This document shows, piece by piece, positions 1 through 11,200 of a stretch of 64,000 nucleotides of DNA; the stretch's first letter is position 1; the number at the start of each line of letters is the position of its first letter. This DNA comes from Pohlia nutans (taxonomy: Eukaryota > Streptophyta > Bryopsida > Bryales > Mniaceae). The stretch is from contig CM040093.1 of the NCBI GenBank assembly GCA_022496805.1, positions 3,412,501 through 3,476,500 on the forward strand. Reading direction: 5' to 3'. Both the position numbers and the translations under genes were made by a program. The notes under the pieces were generated by a model. The model ran no database searches. It had not been told where the DNA came from and saw nothing but the letters and a program-made list of their open reading frames with translations.

Positions 1-316
1 GCAACCAAAAAATCTCCAAAAATCACTACCCTTAGAGTATTACATTTCAACCAATCACAAAAAATTTCATCCATAGATTGTCAATATCTTATTCGTAATT
101 GAATTACAAAATAATTTTGAATTTCACGTTTCAAATTTTATACAAAATTATTGGTAATAGCAATCATAGATCTAACAGTATGGATAGAATCTAAAATCCA
201 TAATGTACAACTTTTATTCATATATCAAGTTCAAAATATCCCTCGAGGTTGCATTTTATAATGCATCTTTACAAAATTGCCGAATTTGGAGAGGGCTCTA
301 GGCATTTAGGGGTTAA
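1..316. mobile_element. TTAA-type MITE, left end outside window
   Basis: The stretch is closely similar to the right part of the elements at 24377-24953 and 8904-9490, including the block reading 'gccgaatttggagagggctc' before the end. It finishes with GGGG-TTAA at 313-316. I infer a non-autonomous piggyBac-like element whose left half lies upstream of the window. It has no coding capacity. Confidence 0.6.
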
Positions 317-351
317 AGGGTTAAAACAATGAATCTTTGGTCTTATGAGGG

Positions 352-1144
352 TTAACCCTTTAGTGCCCAGGGTGGTTATGGAGAAACCAAATTTTTTTGG
401 TGATTTCTTCCTTAAAGCTTTTCATGTTCAAATTATGGATACTATTAATAGTATTTAACCACATAAATGTAAGCATAGGTTGATCAAACAAGTGCCGGTT
501 AAATCTTGGTAAGATTGAACCGTTGGATTAGAAGATTATAGTATGTCTTTAAACCGTATAGTGCACACTCAAAAATGAGATTTTGGAGGGTGTGTGACTT
601 CAAAGTTAAATAGAATTTGAGTTAAATTTCAAAAATGAAAGTGAAGAGGTTCTTACGTCAACACCACTCCGTTGCAATCTTTCATGTGAAGAACAAATTC
701 ACTCATAGTTATTGTGAATTTTATAAGTGATAGTGACTTATCCATATACGGTTTAGGACAAAAAGTTATACGTTAAAATATGAGAGGAGTTGGTGCATTG
801 ATCAAGATCAAGAACACATACACTAATGGAACATGAACAAGAGAGCACAATCCAAAAAAATAAAACAAAATAACAAACTTCCAAACACAAGAAATACCGC
901 ATAGTACATGTGTTGTATTTGTAAGTATTTACTGCATTTTCAAATATTTGTAGTATTTTCACGTTTTGTTCATAGGTATTTTGATAGTTGCACAACCCCA
1001 AATTGAAATCTTATTTTTTTAGAAGATGTGTGTTATAAATCTCCAAGTCTAAACCTCACAATTCAAAACCCAATTCTTCATGAATTTTCCATTATTTGCG
1101 TTTCTGACACATTACTGACCACAATGTGGTCACCTGGGCATTAA
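352..1144. mobile_element. TTAA-type MITE, long subfamily
   Basis: It opens with TTAA-CCCTTTAGTGCCCAGG and ends with CCTGGGCA-TTAA, so the inner part of the terminal repeat is kept but about eight terminal bases are missing on the right. The interior is closely related, in inverse orientation, to 38587-39408. The TTAA at 1141 is followed at once by CCCCTAGACGTCCAGG, which looks like the left end of another family member. The ORF on the minus strand (753-1001) is inside the element and resembles no protein I know. Confidence 0.6.
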
Positions 1145-1925
1145 CCCCTAGACGTCCAGGAGGCCAAAAAATATGGCTTATGAATGTAACCCACTATTCA
1201 ATTCCAAATGCTACATGGATGATTTTCATCCAATTCTTTTTCTGAAGGATTTTTCTTGGTTATACCACCTGCTCAAGTTAAATTCAGATCATTAAAGTTA
1301 TTTTTAGTTTTTTCATGGGGTCCCAACTACAAAAAGAGTTGTAAAAACAGTTCACTATGTAATGTATTTTGAATTTTTTTGCTTGTTTGCTTAAACTAAA
1401 TTTAGGCCATGAAAATGAGTTCTATTGCATTTGAGCTTAACTAACAAAATGAAACTTGCCAAGTCTAGTTTCTCTTCCACTTTAAATTTTTGATTTTTTT
1501 ATATTTATGACTGAATGTTTTATTGCAATTACAAGTTCGGTGGGTATTACAAAAGAATTTAAATTTAGGTACACAAATGATTTTCATTTACCTAAATTTT
1601 CTTCATAGTAATTTAGTAAAAAAATCAGAATTTTTGAATACATTTTGTAATTGATATGAATTTTCTTTACAATCACTTCAGAAAATCACAGTAATTTTAA
1701 ATTTTCACCAAAATTTATGAAAAATTCATGATTTGTAATAGACACGTGGCTTCATCTACTAAAATATAAAGTCAAATTTATTATTATTCAGAGTGGCAAA
1801 ATTGAGTGTGACAGGTAAAGCTGAGGATTCCATGGTCATAGACCCGACCTTTAGGGGCTAAGCAAAACTCCCTGGCCGGGGGATAAGCATAAAAAGCGGC
1901 AACCAGATAGTAACTTTTATCACAC
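1145..1925. other. AT-rich intergenic DNA, nothing recognised
   Basis: Apart from a solo left terminus of a TTAA-type element at 1141-1165, I see no gene, RNA or repeat structure here. It forms the distal upstream region of the nuclease gene. Confidence 0.4.
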
Positions 1926-2257
1926 TCTACTGTAATCAGTTGGCTGTACTTACTATACTACTTTTAGCCGGGCAGGGCAGCCACGGGCAGCCAGGGCAGG
2001 GGGTGGTCTACAAGGCGAGGAGGAGGATATCCTTCCATTCTCCAAGGAGCTTCACCTTGCACGCCATCACCATTGTTTTCGTTGCTTCTTGCTGCTGTTG
2101 CTGCTGCCATCGCCATCGCCAGCAGCAAACCTCGTCTCCGACCTCCACCCCCATGTTGTAAATACTCCCCAGGAGGTGACCCATCTCTCTCTGCGCTCCC
2201 CGTCGGTATAAGAATTGTCAGTTTTCGTTCTCTGTCTCTCTTGTTGCGGTACCCTTG
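1926..2257 (+). promoter_or_regulatory. Probable promoter and 5' leader of the BBD gene
   Basis: Composition changes abruptly from AT-rich to GC-rich with short CTG and CAG-like runs (2085-2130), as expected for a transcribed leader. A weak TATA-like 'gcataaaaagc' lies near 1887. A two-codon upstream ORF starts at 2153 (ATG-TTG-TAA). The next ATG (2258) is read in frame with the nuclease after splicing. The transcription start cannot be fixed from sequence. Confidence 0.35.
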
Positions 2258-4431
2258 ATGTCGCTAAAGCCATTCTGGTTTGGTTCTTGGTGAGAGTAAA
2301 GGTGCACCTCGTCTTTTTCCCCCTTTTTTGTGGGAGTGTATGTTGCGTGGTTCTTTTGAAAAACTGTTTTTGCTTTTGATGTTACGAGTGTTGTTGAAGC
2401 TCCTCAGCTGCTACATGAGATGGTTTGAGTCTTTGACTGTTTTCGTGTGTAGGGTGAGATGAGCATTTTTGTTTCCCAGTTTGAGTTTGGTGAGTTTGGT
2501 GGCCAATTTGTGCATCGGAAGGAAACGGCGTTTGAGGGTTTGGAAATTGCGAGTGACAGTCAAATGTGAGATTCTCAGTTGCGTTGACATGTGTTTACAT
2601 GGATTTGGAGCTTGTGTGAACTCACTTGTAGCTCGTTGGACTGATGAGAGCCTGCAACACACATGTGTAGGTCATGTCAAAAGTATGACTGTGTGACCTA
2701 ACTCACATTAACAGAATCGTTGTGATATTTTCTCCTTTTTCGATCCAGTCTATGTTTCGTGGAGATATGAGAAAGTGAAGCTTTTTTTCTTTTTCTTTTT
2801 TGCTTTTGCTGTTACCGTGTGAGTGTTTTTAGAGCTGCTGTATGAGTCTTTGAACTTCGTGTGTAGGGTGAGATGTCTTTGAGCTTGCATTTTTGTTTTA
2901 AACTCAGTTTGAGTTTGTGAGTTTCGTGGCCATATTGTGCATCGGAAGGAAACGGAGTTCGAGGGTTTGAAAATTGCTTTACTGGACTTGAGTGTCAGTT
3001 AAATGTGAGGTTTTCCATTTGCTTTTACATGAATTTGTTAAGCACTTGTAGCTCGTTGGACGGATGAGAGCCTGTAACACTTATTTTGGATGGGTACGTC
3101 ATGTCAAAAGTATGACTGTGTGACCTAACCTACATTAATAGAGTCTTTGTGATACTTTTTTCTCTTTTTGATCCAGTTCTAATTATATTGATTTCATACT
3201 TTCGGCTTTCTCACGTTTGTTGCTCGTTCCTCCAAGTTGATATTAATTCATATTTAGGTATGCTTTCGAGTCATCTCGTGTTGTGTGAGCAGAAGAAGGG
3301 ATTGCTTTTGTATGTTGTTGATCGTCTCCAGCTCCTTTTTCCGATGCTGAGATGATTTCGTTTCTTGTATGCAGGTTGAGCAAGTGGCTGGCTGACTGTA
3401 CATTTGTGGAAAGCCCTGCGAGCGTTTTAGATCTAAACAAGATGGCCACGTTGATGCAAACTGCCGCTCTCTCAGTTCTCCACTCGCGGTGTTCTGCATC
3501 GCGGCACCAAAACTCGGCACCAGCTCTGGTGTCAGTGCGAGGTGCAGCTAACAAACTGAGCCAGTCGAGCATCATCCCTGCTCCGGCCTGGTTTGGATTC
3601 GGAACGAAAACGGCAACAGCAACCGGGAAATGCAACTCCAGCATGTCATTCAACAATGGCCTTCCAGTCGACCAGCCGTTCAGCGAAAACGACGAGGACT
3701 ACGTGGATTCCACAGTTCTGGAAGCGCTGGAGGTCAAAAGCGGACCTGAGGGCTTCATTATCAAGATGCGCGATGGGCGGTTTCTGAAGTGTGAGCACAA
3801 CCGCCCCGAGACGGGCCATCTCCCGGAATACGGCCCACAGCCTGCGATTGTGCTGCAGATGAACAACGGCAGCAAGTTGCTGCTGCCCATCATCGTCTTG
3901 GAGCTTCCGTGCACGATGCTCATCGAGGCCGTTCGCAACGTCCCTGCGATTCGACCCACGGTGTATCACGTGATGAAGGACATGATCGAAGTGATGGGGT
4001 ACCAGCCGAAGATGGTGCGCATCACGCGTCGCGTGCACGAGGCGTACTACGCGCGCGTGTACATGAGCAAGGCGGGTGACGACTCCGGGGAGGTTGTGAG
4101 CTTGGATCTTCGCCCCTCGGACGCCATCAACCTCGCGGTGCGGTGCAAGGTGCCCATCCAGGTTAACAAGTGGCTGGCCGAGGGAGACGGCGTGCACGTC
4201 GTGGCGGAGCCTGCGAAGCTCACGCGCAGCTTGCGCGGCTCGCTCACCATGACCAACCTGGACCGACCCGACTCAACTCCGTGCGGCGCGGCCGAGGAGT
4301 TCGTGCTCGTTCGCAACATGATGATCGCTGCAGTGGAGGAGCGGTACAGCGACGCTGCCAAGCTGCGCGATGAGCTCCGGCAGCTTCGTGACAAGAAGAA
4401 ACGCGGCTCTCGCCAGTTCAGGCAGTTGTGA
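2258..4431 (+). CDS. BBD: Bifunctional nuclease of the BBD family (DUF151 + UVR)
   Basis: Proposed exons are 2258-2289 and 3375-4431 (donor GTGAGA, acceptor TTGTATGCAG), giving 362 codons. The ATG at 3442 is an alternative start giving 329 residues, close to the roughly 325 usual for plant BBD proteins. The spliced frame stays open back to 2258, so I chose that longer start with reserve. Roughly residues 118-260 form the DUF151 core, with stretches such as 'LELPCTMLIEAV', 'RPTVYHVMKDMIEVMG' and 'SLDLRPSDAINLAVRCKVPI'. Residues about 317-352 form a UVR-type helical motif (EERYSDAAKLRDELRQL). The Ser/Ala/Arg-rich N-terminus could be an organelle transit peptide. Known members (Arabidopsis BBD1, rice homologues) have RNase and DNase activity and act in basal defence and ABA-linked callose responses. 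The coding exon is much more GC-rich than its flanks. Confidence 0.88.
2367..3176 (+). repeat. Tandem duplication inside the BBD intron
   Basis: Two diverged copies of about 380 bp lie head to tail, roughly 2367-2748 and 2800-3176. Shared blocks include 'gtgcatcggaaggaaacgg', 'tatgactgtgtgacctaa' and a closing 'ttttcgatccag' / 'tttttgatccag' pyrimidine tract. Both copies end in an acceptor-like CAG, so each could act as a cryptic 3' splice site. Confidence 0.8.
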
Positions 4432-4720
4432 AATCCGACTCTCAAGATGGACCAACCCTCCTTCTCACTCTGGTGACTGTTGTACAGTGGTCCTCTGAGA
4501 ATTCTTGGAGAAATAGTTTTGTTTATATCTTGTACATAAAAGTGTGATCAAATCATGCACTACTTTCTTTGCAGGTTTTGAATTATAGTGCACAGGCTGG
4601 GTACGGTACATATCTGATGATCTCGAACTAAATAAGAAGAATCTCTAAGAGCAGCTAGTGGGGTTTTTGTAGAAAAATGAAAAGTGTTAGTAGCTCCCTA
4701 CTTCTTAGAAGTCCTCACTT
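4432..4720. other. Probable 3' region of the BBD gene
   Basis: Falls after the BBD stop codon. AT content rises sharply and I see no further coding signal. A poly(A) site is expected here but no canonical AATAAA is clear. Confidence 0.3.
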
Positions 4721-4722
4721 TT

Positions 4723-4740
4723 GTATATATACATATATAC
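4723..4740 (+). promoter_or_regulatory. Candidate TATA box of the PDI-like gene
   Basis: The run 'gtatatatacatatatac' lies about 540 bp upstream of the PDI-like start codon. It is the best TATA match between the two genes and would imply a 5' leader of about 500 nt containing the duplicated block described next. It rests on position and composition only. Confidence 0.3.
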
Positions 4741-4935
4741 TAGCTGGGTAACAATAGTAATACGTAGTACTACAGAGCTCCGCTTGTTGAGCTCCAATCT
4801 GTCGAAATCAATGGCATATATCACTTTGCTTATGCCTCCGTCATGAATATAAAGTCCACCGATATCAGGTGCTGGAAACAACTCCACTCAGCTTCGTGAT
4901 TGCGTTCCTTCTCATTCATTTATTTTTTTATTTTT

Positions 4936-5148
4936 CTTTCACTGCTAATGCTGATCTTTGGAGTCTGTGTTCTCACAAGAGTGCCAATGCATGTGAACAG
5001 ATGGTAAGTTTTAGGGTTTGGAAACCCCACGCTGCATTCCTTCTCACATGCTGATTTCCTTCACAGCTAATGTTGATCTTCTTTGAAGTCTGTGTTCTCA
5101 CAAGAGTGCCAATGCATGTGAACAGATGGTAAGTATTAGGGTTTGGAA
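4936..5148 (+). repeat. Tandem duplicated leader block with paired splice donors
   Basis: Copy 1 (about 4936-5021) and copy 2 (about 5055-5148) share 'gtctgtgttctcacaagagt' and then 'gccaatgcatgtgaacag', and both run into ATG-GTAAGT, a near-consensus 5' splice donor. This may be a duplicated non-coding first exon of the PDI-like gene, or a duplicated promoter-proximal element. Confidence 0.75.
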
Positions 5149-5263
5149 CCAGTTATGTACCGTTGGGTCTTTTATTTGTCCGCTTGTGATTGTTGTGACT
5201 TGTGCGCTGGGAGTCTGTCTGTGCACAAGTGAATTTCGTTGGGCCTGAGTCCATCGCCACGTG

Positions 5264-8200
5264 ATGGCGTCCCATCAGTGCAAAACGTTGGTTCTGCTGT
5301 GTCTTCTGGTAGCGAGCATTGCCGAGACGAGGGAGGGCGGGCAGAATGCGGATCTTGACGATGTGGAAGACGCGGGTGAGCAGGAGGATGCGGACGAGGA
5401 GGTACACGACGATGTTTTGTTGAGTGAGGACGACGAGGAGGAAGAAGATGAAGATGAAGGCGATGTCTCGTTTGTTGACGAGACAGATGTGGTTGTGCTT
5501 GGATCCAACAACTTCACCACGTTCATGGCGAGCCAGCGAGCCGTGTTTGTGCAGTTCCACGCGCCCTGGTGCTTGCATTGTGCAAAGCTGGCTCCCCAGT
5601 GGGCTGCCGCGGCCACTGCTCTCCAGGGACAGGTGGTCTTCGCCAAGGTCGATGCTACTGACCTCCCCGAGGAGCTTCATGTGCACAGATTCCCCACTTT
5701 GCTTTTCTTCCTCGACGGCGTCCATTCCTCTTACAACGGCGACCGCTCCAAGTAAGTGCTGATTCCAAACTCATGCAATCAGTCCATCAATTGCATGATT
5801 TTTGACACTTTTCAGTAGGTTTGTTATGCTCATGTCTCCTATCATGCGTTATGACACTTTTCACTACTTGTAGTTTAGTTATTCTTTAGAAGACTGAAGA
5901 AAGCATTGGGTTTAAAGAGCGTTGCGTTGTTTCTCATTTTTGTAAATCATCTTCACCTCCTTTTCATAATGCCTTGTTTGGATATTGACCTTCTCCTTCA
6001 GGAATTGATTATGGATTTTGTCACGTGTGCAATGTTAGGTCATTAAAACTGTGAATATTGTTTTTTTTGACTAATATGTACAATTTTTGATTATGGGGAG
6101 CCAGCTTTGCACAATGCAAGCATATTATGTATACACTAGTGCAAAGGGTTCCCTATTTCACCAACCAAAAAGTGTCCAATTCCACTAAATTGGATCCCTT
6201 TTGGTGGTCATTTTTGGTGAAATAGGGAGCCCTTTGCACTAGTGATATTATATTTTGACTAACATGTACAATGTTCTTAAGTATAATGTGTTATTTTTTT
6301 GACTAATATGTAGAGTACAATGCATTATCCAATTGATTATGGATTTTGCCAAGCGTGCAAAGTTCGGTCATTAAAACTGTGAATACCGTTTCTTTGGTTT
6401 TCCCTTTTTCTAATTGTCAAGATGAATTCAAAGTTGGCTGATTTATTACTTGCAGGGACGCGATTGTGAAGTATGTGACAGTGAAGATGAGTCGGTCTGT
6501 GAGAGCTCTCATGTCAGTATCTGATGCTGAGTCTCTTTTGGTGGCTCAGTCGCCTATTGCTATTGCCTACCTTAAAAAGTTGAAGGTGCTATGAATACTT
6601 TTCTCTGCCTTTTCCTTCTATCCCTATTATGTAGACACAGGATAAATTATTGAGAAGGGTGACTCATCAGAGAAAGTGTGAATTGGGTATATTTTGTGTC
6701 AGGGTCCTCAAGTGTATGAATTGACAGTTGTAGCAAGGCAGCAAGAGGACGTTGCATTCTACATGACCAGCAATCCAGACGTGGCTTCCAGATTAGGGTT
6801 TGAGAGAAAAACCAAACCGGTGTTGGCTGTTATAAGGAACGTGCCAGAGGAACGTTCATTTTTCAGTAAGGAACGTTTTATGTGTTTTTTTTAACAAATT
6901 TAAGTACTCATATGTGGAGTTTCTTTTGTTCAAATTTATTTGCATTTCGACCAACACATGCAATGATCTTCACTGATTCTGGTGATATAAAATTTGGTCC
7001 ACTCTCTATTATATTTTTCACTATATAATTAATTGAATTTGTCATTTTAAAACCATGATTCCTTGGTCCTTCAGGGGTTAAGTTAGCCTTCTTCAACATA
7101 CGGATTCATCGTTTGAAAATGACTAATTCAATTCATCATATTGTGAAAAATATAATTCAGATGAAGACTGTATTTTATATCACCAAAATCAATGAAGAAC
7201 ACAGTTGTACACAGTAGTCAAAAAATAAATAACAAGTCACCATATGGCATACTCAAAATTGCTTAAACCCAATTTGGGATTCTTAGTGTCATATTCTCCA
7301 ACAAAACAAAGTGCATCTGTTTTGGGGGAGTTGCAGAGGGTCCTTTCAAAAGAAAAGCACTAAATGATTTTGTGTCTGCAAACAAGATGCCACTTGTGAT
7401 CTTCTACAACAGAGAAACCGCCTCGCTCTTCTTTGAGAATGCCATCCAAAAACAAGTACGAAGGCTATTCTGATTGCAAAAAAAGAAACATTGAAATGCC
7501 ATGTGTATGGCTCTGTATGATTTTATTTTGTTGCATGTTTTGACACTTTTAGTGTCAAAAAAACTTGTTTATGACACTAAATTGTCAGAAATAAGAGTGT
7601 TGAAAACAACACCTTTTTTTGGTAGCGTGTGAAGACATAACCAGTCCTGTTAAACTTGTGACATTGCGGACGTGTTACGTTGTGATTTTCAGGTTCTTTG
7701 CTTTGTCAGGGACGACGAATACTGGGGTTATGCTCAACCCCTTTTTGAGGAAGTTGCAAGGGCTTTCAGAGGGCAGGTATGGGAGTCTTACCCAGTTGTT
7801 GCAAGTCAATTCTCCATAGTCATGTTTTATTTTTATTTATTTATTTATTAATTGTCTCGAAGGTTATTGAACCTTAAAGTGACACTTGTTCTGATCCCAC
7901 TTTGTGAGTGAGGGGTGTTAGCAAATGCAATGCAAGTTGTTTTGTATTTTGTGACACTCCAATAATATTCTATGGATTTTCAAAGTTGAGATCATAGTCT
8001 ACATGTGAAAATTGGGCTAAAATCACTTCAAAAATTGCTAAGATTTCCTTTGTACTTGTAGTTGAACAACAATTAGGTAGGAAATTAACCCTTTGAGGCG
8101 CCTGCGTCCACTATATGGACAATGAATAGATTCAAACTATTCTCTTAACTAAGGTAGGATGTCTTAAAACCACCAACGCCCCCAATTATGACATGTAGAC

Positions 8201-11200
8201 CTTTCTTGGAGCCACCACAATTGAGACTCAAAACCACCAATTTCACTATTCAAATAGACCAATGGCATGCCAAGCATTGCAAAGAAATAGTTGGTGGTTT
8301 TGGGTATCATTATGAGTGAAAATTAGTACCACATGGTGTGGTCATGGGGAAATCTAGAGGTCTGATTTGGGTGACGAAGTTCTTTTCACTTCAAAAATTT
8401 GTATCAATTTGAATATTGGGAATTAAATTGCTAAAATTTGTGCATTCCGTGAGAAAACTTCTTCCAAATGACTGAAAAATATTTCTCATAAATAACGTTG
8501 AAAAAATGAGGCCATATTTCTTAAGTTGGTGGTTTTAGGACATCCTACCTTACATACATGGACAGTTTTCATCCATCCAAATTTCTCTTGGTTCTTGTGC
8601 TAGTTGACTACCGTAGTACATGATTGGCTTTTACACTAATTATATTATTTTAATAAGGGCCGAAATTTTAGGAATTTTTTTCATTTTTTTTTCAAATTTA
8701 AAGAAGAAAAATTTCAATTAGTACAAGTGCCGAATCTATTTTTAGAAAACTAATTAAATATTCGGCACCCTACTGTTGAATCCAATTGTGTACTATGGTA
8801 TCATTTGTACGGTACGGAGCTTCAAAATAATATATTATGATATTTTGGAAAACAACAAAATTGGTTTATGTGAAGTTTCATTCTTAGTTCAAGAAGTGAG
8901 ACTTTAACCCTTAACTGCCTAAGCGTCCATTTTTTGGACGATGTACAAATTTCATCCATGTTTTCTCATCCCTCATGCACTTTTTGTAGTGTGGACTTTT
9001 ATTGTAGATTTTTATTGTAGATTTTATGGGAAGTTAGCTTCATGTATGTGTGATCCAATTAGAAAGGGGATGATCTGTGAAATTTATGCCTCATTTCATG
9101 TTGTAGTGATTCACCCAAAATTTCGAAGATTTCAGTGTAAAAGTTCCTTTAAAAATGTCAACTCATAGAATTAAGCAACCAAAAAATTTCCAAAAATCAC
9201 TACAGTTAGAGTATTACATTTCAACCAATCACAACAAATTTCATCCTCGGATTGTCAATATCCTATTCGTAATCAAATTACAAAAGAATTTTGAATTTTG
9301 AGTTTCAAATTTTATACAAAAATATTGGTGATAGCAATCATAGATCTAACTATATGGATAAAATCTAAAATCCATAATGTACAACTTTTATTCATACATG
9401 AAGTTCAAAATATCCCTCTTAGTTGTATTTTATGATGCAACTTTGTAAAACTGCCGAATTTGGAGAGGGCTCTAAGCATTTAAGGGTTAAACATGATTTT
9501 CCAAATTAAGTAGAATCAAATAATGGAAACCATATCATCTCGTAGTGCATGTTATATCAATTTAATTACAATATTTTCTAGTTTTTGTGTGTGAATTTGG
9601 GATTTTTAATTGAATTTCAAGAGAAAACTTTGAAATTTTATTTTAAAAATATTAGTAAAAAATATGATGAATCCAACCATACAGATGTGATCTTCACATT
9701 GACATTTACAACTTCGTCGTGAACATCAACTTCATTTTTTTTTCATCAAACATTTTACAAATCTTTGAAAACAATGTTGAATCGGGATGTTAAAGGGTTA
9801 AATTTTAGCCAATATTACTAACATTACTCCCTACAATGTTGTCAAATTTGATTGAAAAGCCATGTTAAATGTGACAATTGTTCCATAAGACATTTAACGT
9901 TGAACATCTAATACAACATCAATTGGAAACAAGTATCAGACATGTCAACCCCGTTTAACCCTTAAAGGGCTGATGGGGATAGTAGATACGTTGGCGTATA
10001 TTTGACATTTGCTGTAAATAGAAAGTTCCAAATTGAGACCCCAATAACTCATTAAAATCATGTTGACGTGAATTTTAACTTCGCTTTTGATCTTAAACCC
10101 ATAGGAGATGTGGAACCATGCCAAATACAATGGAATATTACTGTATAATACTGGTCGGAAAGGGCTCTGGACCTTTTAAGGGTTAATTTCTGATTTAAGT
10201 AGCCATACAAATGTCGAAGTGGGGCAGGCATTGTTTGTACGTGTGATTATAAACGATCAAATTGGCAGTCAAGTTGCTGAGTTTTATGGCGTCACGGGGG
10301 AGAATCCCATTGTGGTAATATGCCCTCACTTACTGTAGCTTGAGAGTGCTGCAAAGCTCATCAATATCGATCCACTACTCTAAATAGTGTATTTAGTGTG
10401 AGATACACTAATTTACATAAACATGTTGTAAGTTTTTACTGTTGACCAATTTTTTTACCCTCTATATTGGTCAAGATGGGGATCTTTCAATAGTATTGGA
10501 ATCAATGTCTTTGGTAATTTTTTTTGTCGAGAGTAAAAATCTATAACATTTTCAAATCTTATAATTATCTCACACTAAATACACTATTTAGTGTACCTAA
10601 AAAGAGTGTTGTTTTTGGCACTTTTTTAGTGTCAATTTTTTTTTTTTTTTTTTCCAATACTAAAGTGTCGTAAAACTGTCTCAAAAGGTCACCTTGTTGG
10701 GTAGTGATCTAACGACACTAAATGCACTATTATATATCATAGATTTTCAATTGCAATGGGTGAAAAATTAATGTGGCACACAACAATTTACTAGTAGAAC
10801 AAGTGGCGCTCCCAGGGAGATGCTTAGGCAAAATCACTGTGCATGCATGGAATTGGGCACCACTTGCCTGGGCATCTCCCTTAGCAGTGCCACCTTTTTT
10901 ACTAGTGCTTATGTCTAAGGAGACTGTAAGCTCTTTCAAAAGTGCTACACTAAATTATAAAAAAAATACATATTATTGTGGTGTGGTCTACAAACATATT
11001 ATTTAGTGTGTTATGATTTTCTTCATCAAGAGATTTTTCACTCCTTTTTATGCATCACCCGAGTGCATCACAAATACTTGCTGATTTTTTTATAATTATG
11101 TGACTGATTTGCGTTTCAAGGCATTGCATGAGTGCACTAGTAGAAAGGGTGGTCTTTGGGCACCAAACAATAGTACTAGAGTATGGTGCCCAAGGTCACC

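Larger units (their letters stand above)
8085..9801. mobile_element. TTAA-type MITE carrying two nested insertions
   Basis: The outer element starts TTAA-CCCTTTGAGGCG and ends GATGTTAAAGGG-TTAA. It resembles 52654-53201 (shared 'caaatttctcttggttcttg' region in inverse orientation). It contains a second MITE family at 8152-8551 and a complete TTAA-type MITE at 8904-9490. All of it lies in PDI-like intron 5. Confidence 0.6.

Noticed and set aside
3646..4197. 183-codon minus-strand ORF opposite the BBD exon
   Set aside because: It is the shadow of a GC-rich coding exon on the plus strand, histidine-rich and without known motifs.
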